A stretch of DNA of 64,000 bases, from positions 1 to 64,000 of the forward strand of contig NZ_SOFL01000034.1 in assembly GCF_004402695.1 (NCBI RefSeq). The letters run 5' to 3'. Every line of letters begins with the position of its first letter. The stretch's first letter is position 1. The notes beneath the pieces are model-generated. The model saw only the letters and a program-made list of their open reading frames with translations, searched no databases and had not been told where the DNA came from. Positions 9,105 to 16,940 of this stretch are shown here, one piece after another. This DNA comes from Cryobacterium adonitolivorans (GTDB lineage: Bacteria > Actinomycetota > Actinomycetes > Actinomycetales > Microbacteriaceae). The position numbers were made by a program, and so were the translations under genes.

Positions 9105-9320
9105 TCAGGGCTTCGGGTTGGAATCCTTGTGCACTGACTTGACGGTGTTCCGTGTACGGATGAAGTCGGCAAGAACGATTCCGACGAAAAGGACGAGGGA
9201 GCCGATCAGTACTTCACCTGCGGGGGCTCCCGTCAGTGTCCAGTACAGGAAGAAGGAAGCTCCTGCGATTCCGGCGGCCCAGATTATTGAGGTCAGCAGC
9301 TTACCTTTGTGACGTTCCAC
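9105..9320 (-). CDS. Small two-helix membrane protein
   Basis: About 71 aa with two hydrophobic stretches, LLTSIIWAAGIAGASFFLYW and EVLIGSLVLFVGIVLADF, and a basic tail. No family recognised. I use the GTG at 9318-9320, which overlaps the end of the upstream secreted-protein gene by 28 bases. A start at 9362 would overlap by 70 bases and looks unlikely; the choice is uncertain. Confidence 0.5.
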   Translation of the reverse strand: MERHKGKLLTSIIWAAGIAGASFFLYWTLTGAPAGEVLIGSLVLFVGIVLADFIRTRNTVKSVHKDSNPKP

Positions 9321-10264
9321 AGGACGGGCCCACTTCCATAGGGGTAGTTGATTTGAACGCACCTGCCCTCGGCTGCCGCTTGTCTAATCGGAGCCTGCCA
9401 AGTTGCGAGTCGAATGGTTACAGCGATGACGCATGCGGCTTTGGCCAGGTTATTGGGAACCCAGATGCAAATTGTACCCGCGGCCGCGTTGTACGAGGCG
9501 TTGACCTGGTTGGCGAGACTCTTCGACTCCGCCTTTGTTAGCTTTATCGCGATTCCCCACCACAGCGCCGTGGCCTTGGGGTCGGCCACCACGGGGTAGG
9601 CGACTCCACCCACACTGTGGTCAACGACCTGTGTGAGAGTGGTGCCGGATAGCTCGTAACGGGTCGCAACGTCCGCCCCATTGGCGTCCTTGGCCCAGGG
9701 GGCTGCGATCACGGCGATGACCTGCGTGGCGTCGCTGATGACGAATCCACCGGAACCGTCTTCCTCGATCGTTGCCCCCTCAGGGAGGGAGAGGGGATAG
9801 TCAAAGCGGGTGGGTGCAGCTGAGTTGGAGATGATGGTGTTGATTTGGACCGAACCATCGGCTTTAACGACCGGAACGGTGACAGAGCCGTTCTGGTTGT
9901 CGTAGGACACAATTCCCTCTGCCTCCACTTCAGCACTGGACGCCTCGCCCGAGAAAGGGAGCCCGATCGTGAAAGAGACGTCTGAGTGAGGAGATTGAGC
10001 CACGATTCCCGCCGCCGGGTCGACCGGGACCGATATCAGGGTCGAGGGCAGCTCTGCGTCTATCGCAAGCTGGCCCGAATCAGTCGTTGAGATGCTGGCC
10101 ACGTCTTCCAGCGTTGACGGTGAGACATTCCCGAGGGCGTCAATCACGTTGACAGCAGGCTCACCAGCAAACGCAGCACCGCCGCCAGCCATCAACAGCG
10201 AGGCGGACAATGCACAGGTCGCAACGATTCCAATCGTCCCGCGAATACGCAAGTGTTTGGTCAT
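9293..10264 (-). CDS. Secreted protein of unknown function
   Basis: A 323-aa exported protein. A signal peptide (IGIVATCALSASLLMAGGGA, cleavage near AFA) is followed by a beta-rich region with DSDVSFTIGLPFSG-like strands and VAYPVVADPKATALWWG, then a C-terminal part with paired cysteines (ICIWVPNNLAKAACVIAV, GRCVQINYP, final VSC). The YPVVADP-plus-tryptophan pattern recurs in many secreted actinobacterial proteins of unknown role; the cysteines suggest disulfides. The ATG at 10262-10264 is used. The small membrane protein downstream overlaps its end. Confidence 0.65.
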   Translation of the reverse strand: MTKHLRIRGTIGIVATCALSASLLMAGGGAAFAGEPAVNVIDALGNVSPSTLEDVASISTTDSGQLAIDAELPSTLISVPVDPAAGIVAQSPHSDVSFTIGLPFSGEASSAEVEAEGIVSYDNQNGSVTVPVVKADGSVQINTIISNSAAPTRFDYPLSLPEGATIEEDGSGGFVISDATQVIAVIAAPWAKDANGADVATRYELSGTTLTQVVDHSVGGVAYPVVADPKATALWWGIAIKLTKAESKSLANQVNASYNAAAGTICIWVPNNLAKAACVIAVTIRLATWQAPIRQAAAEGRCVQINYPYGSGPVLWNVTKVSC

Positions 10265-10362
10265 GAATCCCCCGATTAGTGCCGCCTATAGTGACGGCTA
10301 CGGAAAGAGATTATCCGGGGCGGAGTTGTTCGATGGGAGCCCCCATGCGGGGCAGGATTGAG

Positions 10363-10497
10363 CGGGATACAGCGCCAGGTGATCCGCGGGGATTGCCGCT
10401 CGCAGTTGCTCGACTGCAGCCCAGCGTACGGTGCTTTGATGGTGGCCGGCGTTGACTCGGCCGCGTCCCGTGGGCGGTGTGCCAGGCCCCAATTCAT
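10363..10497 (-). pseudogene. Decayed copy of a 49-aa ORF (intact at 57853-58002)
   Basis: The start encodes MNWGLAHRPRDAAESTPAT, matching MKWDLAHRPRDADESTPAT of the intact copy. After about 24 codons the match jumps to another frame (WAAVEQLRAAIPADHLALY against WAAVEQLRGTIPADHLVLY). One base is missing near 10428-10440 relative to the intact gene. The function of both is unknown. Confidence 0.75.
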
Positions 10498-10535
10498 CTC
10501 CACATTATCCGTCCACCCTGTGGGCCGATCGAGAG

Positions 10536-10661
10536 CTAGAGCAGGCGCACCAGGTCACAAGGGGGACGCCGCCAGAACGGGCTAGCCGGGGTCTCGGAGT
10601 CCACCATCGGTACTAGGCACTGCTTGCATTTTGGGGGAGCGCCCAGGGGGTCTAATTCGAT
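10536..10661 (-). pseudogene. Decayed copy of a zinc-ribbon mini-protein (intact at 58039-58164)
   Basis: The frame reads LGAPPKCKQCLVPM and ends FWRRPPCDLVRLL, against LGAPPNCERCLVPM and FWRCPSCELVRLV in the intact copy. The homologous ATG has become ATC and one of the four zinc-ligand cysteines is now Arg. Gene order relative to the neighbouring decayed 49-aa ORF is the same as in the intact pair. The remainder of 10265-10905 holds no other gene. Confidence 0.7.
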
Positions 10662-10905
10662 GCCGGCACTGTCCTTAAGATTAACCAACTCGAAGTCATC
10701 ACCGACGACGTCATCGAAGCCGCCGTCAGCATCCTCGTCATGGGCGCTTAGCGCAGCAAAGCGATCACAAAACGCCGCCACAGAGTGTTAACAGTCACAG
10801 TCGTTCTTGTTCAAAAGTCGTCGCCGAAATCAAATCTGCCGAAACTTCTCTCTAGAGGTTTTTGAGCAGTTCTGGTAGAATTGACTTAATGAGTTTGGAG
10901 CCAGT

Positions 10906-11112
10906 ATGACGATCCTGCACGCACGCCCCGTACCTGCGGTTGACGCGGCCGAAGTCGAGCGTCGAATGAGTTTTTCTGATGCCGCTCTGGGTGCTGCTGG
11001 CCACGAGGTAACGGACCCGGAGCTGCGCGAACTGCGGCGGCGTGCGATCCGCGGCGATATCACCGCAGAAGCCGCCATCGCCGCGGCTGTCGCTCACATC
11101 GACGCCCGCTAG
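10906..11112 (+). CDS. VbhA-like antitoxin of the Fic protein
   Basis: A 68-aa helical protein immediately before the Fic gene (2-base gap), the standard arrangement of class I Fic antitoxins. The C-terminal half, LRELRRRAIRGDITAEAAIAA, fits the VbhA-type helical bundle. In the family an inhibitory helix carries (S/T)xxxE(G/N), whose Glu blocks ATP binding in the Fic active site. By my unaided alignment both the Ser and Glu positions are Ala here (DAALGAAGHE). If correct, inhibition would be weak or different. The ATG at 10906 has a TTGGAGCC ribosome site; TAGAAT at about 10875 could be the -10. Confidence 0.7.
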   Translation: MTILHARPVPAVDAAEVERRMSFSDAALGAAGHEVTDPELRELRRRAIRGDITAEAAIAAAVAHIDAR

Positions 11113-11114
11113 GG

Positions 11115-11990
11115 GTGGCAGCGAAGTTTCGTGCCTGGGATGACTACTTCATCCCGGGCACGACTGTCTTAAGAAACAAGTTCAACGAGACTGACGCCGC
11201 CAAGCTCGGTGCGAAAGAAGAGGCGGCCGCTTCAATCCGGCTCGACCAACTGGCCAATAAACCGATACCGCCAACATTCGACTACGACCATATGAAGGCG
11301 ATTCACCGGCACGTGTTCCAGGACGTCTACGACTGGGCCGGGCAGGAGCGGGTGGGGCCGTTGGGCAAGATGACGAAGGCTGGCCCAGACGTGGTCAACT
11401 TTCAGCCCGGGGATCCGGCTGCCCCAACTGTCGCGTACGGCTACTACCCGTCGCCGGCGATCACCGCTGCGGCACAGGACCAGTACCGAAATCTCGGCCG
11501 CGAGAATCACCTGGTCGGGATGCCGCAGGATCAGTTCATCAGCCACATGGCTGAGCATTGGGGAGAGCTGAACACTATCCACTCGTTCCGTGAGGGGAAC
11601 ACCCGAGCACAGTTCGTATTCTTCTCGCAGCTGGCGGACAATGCCGGCTACAAGCTCGACACTGAGGCGTTCAAAATGGGGTCGCCGCTGCGCGATGAGT
11701 TTGTGGCTGCTCGGTTTTATAACCAGGCAACCACGAAGACTGACCGGCTCGAGGCCGTCCTATCGAAGGCACTGGAGTCACGGTCAATCAGTCACGAAGG
11801 CCCAGAGTCGGCGTCAGCCCAAGCAATGGTTCTATCACCGGAGCTACAGCGGATCATTGACGTGAACAAGCGGAATTTTCCGACGAGCGCAACGGCGATT
11901 GGCCGGCCGGGCGAGGCAAGCCCGGCGGAGGGTCGGGGTTACCAGGCGCGGGGCCAAGGGCGCGGCAACGATCAGGGATATGGGAGGTAG
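11115..11990 (+). CDS. fic: Fic-domain AMP-transferase (putative toxin/effector)
   Basis: A 291-aa Fic protein. Family members usually transfer AMP from ATP to hydroxyl side chains of target proteins. The active-site loop HSFREGNTRAQF (from His156) matches HPFxxGNGRxxR, with catalytic His, Glu and Asn kept but the second Gly replaced by Thr and the last Arg by Phe. An upstream region DVYDWAGQERVGPL is typical of the VbhT-like group. From about residue 240 a tail (LSPELQRIIDVN, then FPTSATAIGRPG) follows, shared with the 165-aa protein three genes down. The GTG start at 11115 follows the antitoxin stop. Confidence 0.85.
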   Translation: MAAKFRAWDDYFIPGTTVLRNKFNETDAAKLGAKEEAAASIRLDQLANKPIPPTFDYDHMKAIHRHVFQDVYDWAGQERVGPLGKMTKAGPDVVNFQPGDPAAPTVAYGYYPSPAITAAAQDQYRNLGRENHLVGMPQDQFISHMAEHWGELNTIHSFREGNTRAQFVFFSQLADNAGYKLDTEAFKMGSPLRDEFVAARFYNQATTKTDRLEAVLSKALESRSISHEGPESASAQAMVLSPELQRIIDVNKRNFPTSATAIGRPGEASPAEGRGYQARGQGRGNDQGYGR

Positions 11991-11994
11991 GTCA

Positions 11995-12390
11995 GTGCTT
12001 TCTCGAGATTTCGAACTAGACGAGGAAGCGTTGGGCGACGAAGATTTGCGGCGCCGGCGCCGTGCCGAGGGCCAGACCGCTCCCGACAGTCTCAGTTGGC
12101 TCCGAGGGCCAGCGACGGGCCTTATGTGGGTATCTGCAGAGATGGCGGTCGTACTGGAGCCCACCATCGATGTGTCAGCCAACATCATGAAGGAATTCGC
12201 CGTCGATCTAACGTTCGACGTGAACGTGGTCGCTGCCTACCAGGAGGTCATTTCCCACTCAGCTGCCGCGGCTCACATCGAGGCGCTTAACCGTGATCTG
12301 CTCATCAGGATCTGGCCGCGGTTGACCCTCCCTGATCCCGTCCGAGAGGTGTGGGAGATGAGCTTCCCTGAGCTGACGGCCGGCCTATGA
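11995..12390 (+). CDS. Unknown protein in the Fic-recombinase operon
   Basis: A 131-aa protein with a charged N-terminus (DEEALGDEDLRRRRRAEG) and a mostly helical remainder with EPTIDVSANIMKEFAVDLTFDV. No family recognised. The GTG at 11995 is preferred over the ATG at 11980 because GGGAGG lies 8 bases before it and the gene then follows the Fic stop by four bases. Its end overlaps the recombinase start (ATGA), so it is translated with its neighbours. It could be an effector or chaperone for the Fic unit. Confidence 0.55.
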   Translation: MLSRDFELDEEALGDEDLRRRRRAEGQTAPDSLSWLRGPATGLMWVSAEMAVVLEPTIDVSANIMKEFAVDLTFDVNVVAAYQEVISHSAAAAHIEALNRDLLIRIWPRLTLPDPVREVWEMSFPELTAGL

Positions 12391-12968
12391 GTGTCGTCGG
12401 CTATACCCGAATGTCGACACAAGACCAGAACTTGAATTCGCAAAGCGACGCGCTAAGAACGGCGGGTGCGGAGTCCATCTACTCGGACAAGTTGACGGGC
12501 AAGAATGCGGCCCGCCCTGGCCTAGCCGACTGTATGAAGTTCCTGCGCCGTGGCGACACTTTGCTGGTCTACAGCACGGACCGGCTGGGCCGGTCGATGA
12601 CTGACGTCGTGACGATACTCGCTGACCTGGGGGAGCGCGGCGTGGAGTTCAAATCGCTCACGGAACCGTTCGACACCACCATTCCCGGCGGTGAGTTGTT
12701 CTTCCACATCTGTGCCGCGTTCGCGCAGATGAATGGCCGCATCATCTCCGACCGCACCCGCGCCGGCCTCGCGTCCGCGAAGGCCCGCGGCCGGCTCGGT
12801 GGCCGACCAAGCGTGATGACTGCCGAACGCGTCGCGGTCGCTCGGCGCATGCGCGCCGAGAAAGCGACCTGGGCGACCATCGCTCAAACCTTGCAGGTCG
12901 GGGCATCGAGCGTGCGCCGCGCCCTCGCGGGCGACCCTGACACGCACGATTCCAAGGAGCCCCGATGA
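12387..12968 (+). CDS. Serine recombinase (resolvase/invertase type)
   Basis: A 193-aa small serine recombinase. The N-terminal catalytic domain has GYTRMSTQDQN with the nucleophilic Ser near residue 10, YSTDRLGRS with the conserved Arg pair, and the long E helix (FAQMNGRIISDRTRAGL). The C-terminal Hin-like helix-turn-helix begins at GRLGGRPSVM. Such enzymes resolve plasmid dimers or invert DNA. The gene lies between toxin and unknown genes with ATGA overlaps on both sides. It is a candidate enzyme for the TGTCTCGTAACC sites near the window ends, but that is inference. Confidence 0.9.
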   Translation: MSVVGYTRMSTQDQNLNSQSDALRTAGAESIYSDKLTGKNAARPGLADCMKFLRRGDTLLVYSTDRLGRSMTDVVTILADLGERGVEFKSLTEPFDTTIPGGELFFHICAAFAQMNGRIISDRTRAGLASAKARGRLGGRPSVMTAERVAVARRMRAEKATWATIAQTLQVGASSVRRALAGDPDTHDSKEPR

Positions 12969-13462
12969 CCGACGCAGCAGCCAGTAACGATGGCGGGTTC
13001 GACGCCATCGCGGGCGGGATGCTCGCGGATGAGTTTCGCGCGAGCGAGCAAGATCGCAAGTTCAACCAGATGCTTGATGACCATATCGACGGCGTCACTT
13101 ACGTCGAGGTCGACGGGGTGACCTATACCGATGACGGACGGCTCTACGAGCCGATGGAGGACACCCCGCGACCAGGTGCGGCGGAGGGGTATTTCGCTGA
13201 GGAACGCGCGCGAGCAATCTACGCGGGGGAGACGCCGCCGGCGACGATCGACGAGCTGCACGCAAAGTTGGTGCTGCCCGTGGTCGAGCCGGCCTCTGCC
13301 GCGCTGGCTCCCGAGCTGCAGCGCATCGTTGACTTGAACGCACGCAGCTACCCGACGAGCGCGACAGAGATTCGCGCGCCGGGGAAGCACGCCGCGCCGG
13401 CCGGGCCCCGGCATCGCGCCGAGAGCCCCGAGCAGGACCGGAGCCAGGACGTCGGCCGGTGA
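12965..13462 (+). CDS. 165-aa protein sharing the Fic C-terminal tail
   Basis: An acidic protein with a Thr/Tyr/Asp-rich middle (YVEVDGVTYTDDGRLYEPM) and a C-terminal tail starting near residue 114 (LAPELQRIVDLNARSYPTSA) that closely matches the tail of the Fic protein. The N-terminal part is not recognised. It overlaps the recombinase stop by four bases and ends two bases before a minus-strand gene. A reasonable reading is a second substrate of the same export or partner system as Fic. Confidence 0.6.
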   Translation: MTDAAASNDGGFDAIAGGMLADEFRASEQDRKFNQMLDDHIDGVTYVEVDGVTYTDDGRLYEPMEDTPRPGAAEGYFAEERARAIYAGETPPATIDELHAKLVLPVVEPASAALAPELQRIVDLNARSYPTSATEIRAPGKHAAPAGPRHRAESPEQDRSQDVGR

Positions 13463-13463
13463 C

Positions 13464-13697
13464 CTACGCGGGACGGTCGCCGTCCCAGGCGGTGTGTCGG
13501 GCCTCCCATTCGTCGACGCTTGACCGCAGGTAGCGCACGGTCTTGCGCGACAGAGCGACGAAGGCCGGCCCCTCGCCGCGGTGCCTGAGTCGTGCCAGAT
13601 CCCGGCTGCTTAGTCGCAGCCGCTCCGCGGTTTCTGCGGGCGTAAGTGCGCGTCGCTTTGGCTCCGCGACCGGCGGCCGGCTCTTGGCTACTCCCAC
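13464..13697 (-). CDS. Excisionase-like helix-turn-helix protein
   Basis: A 77-aa protein with a MerR/Xis-type winged helix: LTPAETAERLRLSSRDLARLR, then a wing GPAFVALSRKTVRYLRSSVDEW. Proteins of this size and pattern act as recombination directionality factors or small repressors. It overlaps the NrdH-like gene by 10 bases and is co-transcribed with it. A second protein of this kind starts the plus operon at 40 kb. Confidence 0.7.
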   Translation of the reverse strand: MGVAKSRPPVAEPKRRALTPAETAERLRLSSRDLARLRHRGEGPAFVALSRKTVRYLRSSVDEWEARHTAWDGDRPA

Positions 13698-13975
13698 GAG
13701 CCGGTCCCCAGCTCATCGGTCGAGCTGGCCGGCACGGTGGCCCGTGCCGTGGCCACGGCTTTGATCCTGTCGGGGCGGAATCCCGACCAGCTCGCGGCGC
13801 CGACTACGACGACCGGTGCGGACGCGTAGCCGAGCTGTTTCACAGCGTCGACCGCGTGCGCGTTCGTGGCGAGGTCGACCACGATGTACGGCAGCCCCGT
13901 CCCGTCAAGTACTCGCTTGGTCAGGTCGCATTGCATGCACCCCGGCAGCGTGTAAACGGTCAGTGAGTCATTCAC
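13688..13975 (-). CDS. NrdH-type glutaredoxin-like redoxin
   Basis: A 95-aa thioredoxin-fold protein: LTVYTLPGCMQCDLTKRVLD carries the CxxC, and YASAPVVVVGAASWSGFRPD is the cis-Pro loop and the usual NrdH SWSGFRPD ending. NrdH proteins pass electrons to ribonucleotide reductase; plasmids often carry such paralogues. The GTG at 13973-13975 has a GAGAGGGG ribosome site. The C-terminus is about 15 residues longer than usual. A second copy at 54.6 kb is interrupted by an amber codon. Confidence 0.8.
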   Translation of the reverse strand: MNDSLTVYTLPGCMQCDLTKRVLDGTGLPYIVVDLATNAHAVDAVKQLGYASAPVVVVGAASWSGFRPDRIKAVATARATVPASSTDELGTGSWE

Positions 13976-14237
13976 GGTTGTTCCCCTCTCAGTCCGGAAG
14001 TCCATCGACGTCAGATCACAGGTGGCCTGAACTATTTCGATTTATCGGCTATCAGCCGATGGCTTGCCATCTGCTGGTACCTGAGCCCGTTGTATGCAGC
14101 GGAGCGGGTGTCAAGGGCGACCGGAGGTCGGATTCCGTAGGAATCTGCGCAGCACCCTTTACTCCCGTGGGAGCGGAGTGCAACCCGTTCCACTGCAGAG
14201 CACTTCTTGGTTAAAGCGAAACTTCGGAGGGTACGAC

Positions 14238-14273
14238 AAAGCCCCGCCGAGCTGCACGCTCTGGCGGGGCCTA
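14238..14273. terminator. Hairpin terminator downstream of the 112-aa gene
   Basis: GCCCCGCC (14241-14248) pairs perfectly with GGCGGGGC (14263-14270) over a 14-base loop. It lies just past the minus-strand gene ending at 14300, and is flanked by ACAAA on the left, which reads as T-rich on the minus strand. The remainder of 14006-14299 shows no gene. Confidence 0.6.
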
Positions 14274-14299
14274 CTGTGTCGCTTTGTCCTACGAGATTG

Positions 14300-14638
14300 T
14301 CACTCGCTAGGTGCGTCCGTCACGGCTGGCGCAGTGCGGCGCTTTCGCGCCTTAGGGGTCGAGGTGCCGGGTGCGCGGACGCCCGTGGCGCGCAATTCCT
14401 TCTCAGCCCAGCCAGCACTCAGGGCGGCCTTCCACGCCGCAGCGTGTGCGTTGCTGGACTCTTTCAGAGCCACCTCCGCATCCTTGATCGCCTGCTTGAG
14501 TCGAGCATCTGCCGCGTCGTTCTGCTTCGCCGCCTCAGCTATGGCCACAACCGCATTCACACGGGCCGACACATCGGCTTCAATCAAGGCGCGTGCACGC
14601 ACGGCCACTTCGTCGTTAGTCACATTTGCATTGCTCAT
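14300..14638 (-). CDS. Helical plasmid protein of unknown function
   Basis: A 112-aa, Ala-rich, strongly helical protein (VRARALIEADVSARVNAVVAI and onward) with a basic Pro/Lys/Arg-rich tail ending in RKRRTAPAVTDAPSE. It may form a coiled coil and could bind DNA through the tail. The ATG at 14636-14638 is chosen. It sits beside the candidate oriT and points away from mobC, so a role in mobilisation is possible but not shown. Confidence 0.5.
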   Translation of the reverse strand: MSNANVTNDEVAVRARALIEADVSARVNAVVAIAEAAKQNDAADARLKQAIKDAEVALKESSNAHAAAWKAALSAGWAEKELRATGVRAPGTSTPKARKRRTAPAVTDAPSE

Positions 14639-14676
14639 ACAGTCGACAGTAGCGGGGGAATAGCCTTCCCGGCTCG

Positions 14677-14845
14677 GCAAGTGCGAGCACTTGCCCTAGT
14701 TCACCCTCAGCCTCGCTTTCGCGCCGATGAGGTGAAACCTTTTTGGAGCAAGCTATAGAGTTACCGGTGGTAACTCGCTTTGATTCTGGACGCGGGGCGT
14801 CAGATTCGGCATACTTGTCGTATGGTCCCCCCGAAGTTCGGGGGT
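14677..14845. other. oriT: Candidate origin of transfer (oriT)
   Basis: The noncoding gap upstream of mobC contains three nested dyads: GGCAAGTGC-GA-GCACTTGCC (14677-14696, perfect), followed by CTAG; GAGTTACC-GGT-GGTAACTC (14758-14776, perfect); and CCCCCGAAGTTCGGGGG near 14829-14845. In MOBP and MOBQ plasmids oriT lies upstream of mobC and the relaxase and has an inverted repeat near nic, often with AAGTGCG. The first dyad contains AAGTGCG. The exact nic site cannot be read from sequence alone. Confidence 0.5.
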
Positions 14846-14877
14846 TCGCTGCGCTGGGCCAAGGGGAGTGGGTGAAC

Positions 14878-15270
14878 ATGAGTGACACGAATGAAGGTCG
14901 CCTGTTCGGCCGGAAGCGCCGTAAGAATGCGGACACCCCCAGGAAGAAGCACTACAGCGTCTACGTCTCCGACGCTGAGGACATTCAGCTGCAGACCCGT
15001 GCCGCTCTTCGAGATGTCACTGTGCCGCGGTTGTTGTTCGAGTCGGCCATGGATTCTCAGGTGCAGACGTCGACGGACCGCAAGCTGGCAATCGTCGAGT
15101 TGTTCGCCGTTCGTAAGCTGCTGGCCAGCGTCGCGAACAACGCCAACCAGCTCGCCAAGTTCGCGAACACCGAGAGCCAGTTCCCCATTGAGGCCGAGTC
15201 GATCATTGCGGAATACCGCGCGATCGTCCCTCGCCTTTCAGCCGCGATAGACACGTTGGCCGACTCATGA
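14878..15270 (+). CDS. mobC: MobC-like relaxosome protein
   Basis: A 130-aa protein upstream of and overlapping the relaxase gene by four bases (ATGA). The N-terminal half is basic (GRLFGRKRRKNADTPRKKHY), then a strand-helix region, then VRKLLASVANNANQLAKFAN, the MobC signature in which helices bind oriT DNA and help the relaxase open the strands. The ATG at 14878 has a GGGGAG ribosome site. Confidence 0.8.
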   Translation: MSDTNEGRLFGRKRRKNADTPRKKHYSVYVSDAEDIQLQTRAALRDVTVPRLLFESAMDSQVQTSTDRKLAIVELFAVRKLLASVANNANQLAKFANTESQFPIEAESIIAEYRAIVPRLSAAIDTLADS

Positions 15271-16925
15271 TGCCCAACATCACCCGCGGCGGCCAAATGG
15301 GTGGGCTCATGGTCTACCTGGCCGGCGCCGGCAAGTCGAACGAGCACGAAGAACAGCACCTCGTCGGCGGAAACTCGGCCGTCGTCACCATGCACGGGTA
15401 CGGAGTACTCGACCGCGATACGGCCCTGGCCATCGCAAAGGACCTGGACGAACCGCGGGTGAAACTCGGAGTGGAGGTCACGCGCCAGGCGCGCATCACT
15501 GATCCAGACACCGGTGAGTCGATCACGACGCGAGTCGCCGCCGACGTCTGGCATTGCTCGCTGTCGCTGCGCGCCGAAGAAGGGCAGCTCTCGGACGAGA
15601 AGTGGGGCGCCATCTCACAAGACTTCATGGATCGAATGGGCTTCACCGAAGCCAGCGGCAAGGCCGACTGCCGATGGGTTGCCGTGCGCCACGGCCTCTC
15701 GACGAACGGCAACGACCACGTGCACATCGCTGTCTCGCTAGTCCGCGAGGACGGCACCAAGGCACCGACGCACAACGACTTCAAGCGCGCTCAGGGCATC
15801 TGCCGTGACCTGGAACGCGACTACGGCCTAGAACAATTGGAGTCGCGGGAACGCGGCATCGGTGAACGCGGGATCAAGCCCGCCGAGCAGGCCCGGGCAC
15901 AGCGCACCGGCACTGAGGTTGAGGCCCACAAGCTGGAACGCATCGTGCGCTCAGCATCGGTAGCCTCCCTCGACGAGGGCGAGTTTGTACGCCGCATCCG
16001 CCGCGGGGGAGCCCTCGTGCGGCCCCGCTTCGCCGCTGGACGCGACGACGTTGTGGCCGGCTACTCCGTTGCATTGCGACCGGAGAAGGGCGCGCAGCCG
16101 GTTTGGTACGGCGGCGGCCGACTCGCCCGCGACCTGACTTTGCCGCGCATGCGCGAGGGATGGCCGGACAGCCCCCAGAGCGCACAGGGTGCAGTGGACG
16201 AGTGGAGGGCCACGAGCAAGAACCCGTGGCAGTACCGGCCGGTCGCTCCGGGCCGGGAAGAGACGACACCGGACCCGAAACTGTGGAAGCAGTACACCGA
16301 CGAAATCAAGCAGCTCCGCGTGCAGATGCGAGAGATTCCGTTCGAGGACCGCGCCGGTTGGGCGCACCTGGCCCGCGACACCGCCGGGGCATTCGCGGCG
16401 TGGTCACAGCGCGTCGAGGCTACTCCCGGACCGCTGGCCCAAACTGCACGGGACCTGTCCCGAACAGCGCAGATCCGCGCCCACGAATCCAAGCCGAAGG
16501 CCGCCGGCCGGGTGTCGGTCGCCGGGGCCACGATGATGCTGCTGCAGGCATCGACCCAGGGCCAGGGAACGATGGCCGAGGCGATCATGCTGCGCCAGCT
16601 CGCATCGACCGTCAAAGCGGTCATGGACATGCACACCGCCATCGGTGAAGCCCAGCGCGCATCGCAGCTCGACCGCACGTTGCGGGAACAATACTCGCAG
16701 GTACGCGACCGTCTGCCAGCCATCGTGCGCACCGAAACCGGACAGCCCGGCAGTGCTATGCCGACGCCGGCCCAAGACCTTGACCCGGAGCTAGCGAAGA
16801 TCGTCCAGGCCGCACAGCGCGGCCAGGTCGTCCCCGGAACGGGCACGCCCGTTCCGACTCCAATCGAGTCCCACAAGCCACAGACCACCGTCACGCCGAA
16901 CGAGCGCGACGGTCACGAGAGATAA
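15267..16925 (+). CDS. Conjugative relaxase (MobA/VirD2-type)
   Basis: A 552-aa relaxase that would nick oriT, stay bound to the 5' end through a tyrosine and pilot the strand to the recipient. The N-terminal 200 residues hold the nuclease fold; the metal-binding histidine motif is NGNDHVHIAVSLVREDG, with a His in VADVWHCSLSL earlier. The active-site Tyr is probably in the first 50 residues. The rest is a long helical region. Near residue 507 it carries LDPELAKIVQ, similar to the Fic tail. It is translationally coupled to mobC. Confidence 0.85.
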   Translation: MMPNITRGGQMGGLMVYLAGAGKSNEHEEQHLVGGNSAVVTMHGYGVLDRDTALAIAKDLDEPRVKLGVEVTRQARITDPDTGESITTRVAADVWHCSLSLRAEEGQLSDEKWGAISQDFMDRMGFTEASGKADCRWVAVRHGLSTNGNDHVHIAVSLVREDGTKAPTHNDFKRAQGICRDLERDYGLEQLESRERGIGERGIKPAEQARAQRTGTEVEAHKLERIVRSASVASLDEGEFVRRIRRGGALVRPRFAAGRDDVVAGYSVALRPEKGAQPVWYGGGRLARDLTLPRMREGWPDSPQSAQGAVDEWRATSKNPWQYRPVAPGREETTPDPKLWKQYTDEIKQLRVQMREIPFEDRAGWAHLARDTAGAFAAWSQRVEATPGPLAQTARDLSRTAQIRAHESKPKAAGRVSVAGATMMLLQASTQGQGTMAEAIMLRQLASTVKAVMDMHTAIGEAQRASQLDRTLREQYSQVRDRLPAIVRTETGQPGSAMPTPAQDLDPELAKIVQAAQRGQVVPGTGTPVPTPIESHKPQTTVTPNERDGHER

Positions 16926-16940
16926 CCAGGGGGCATCACA

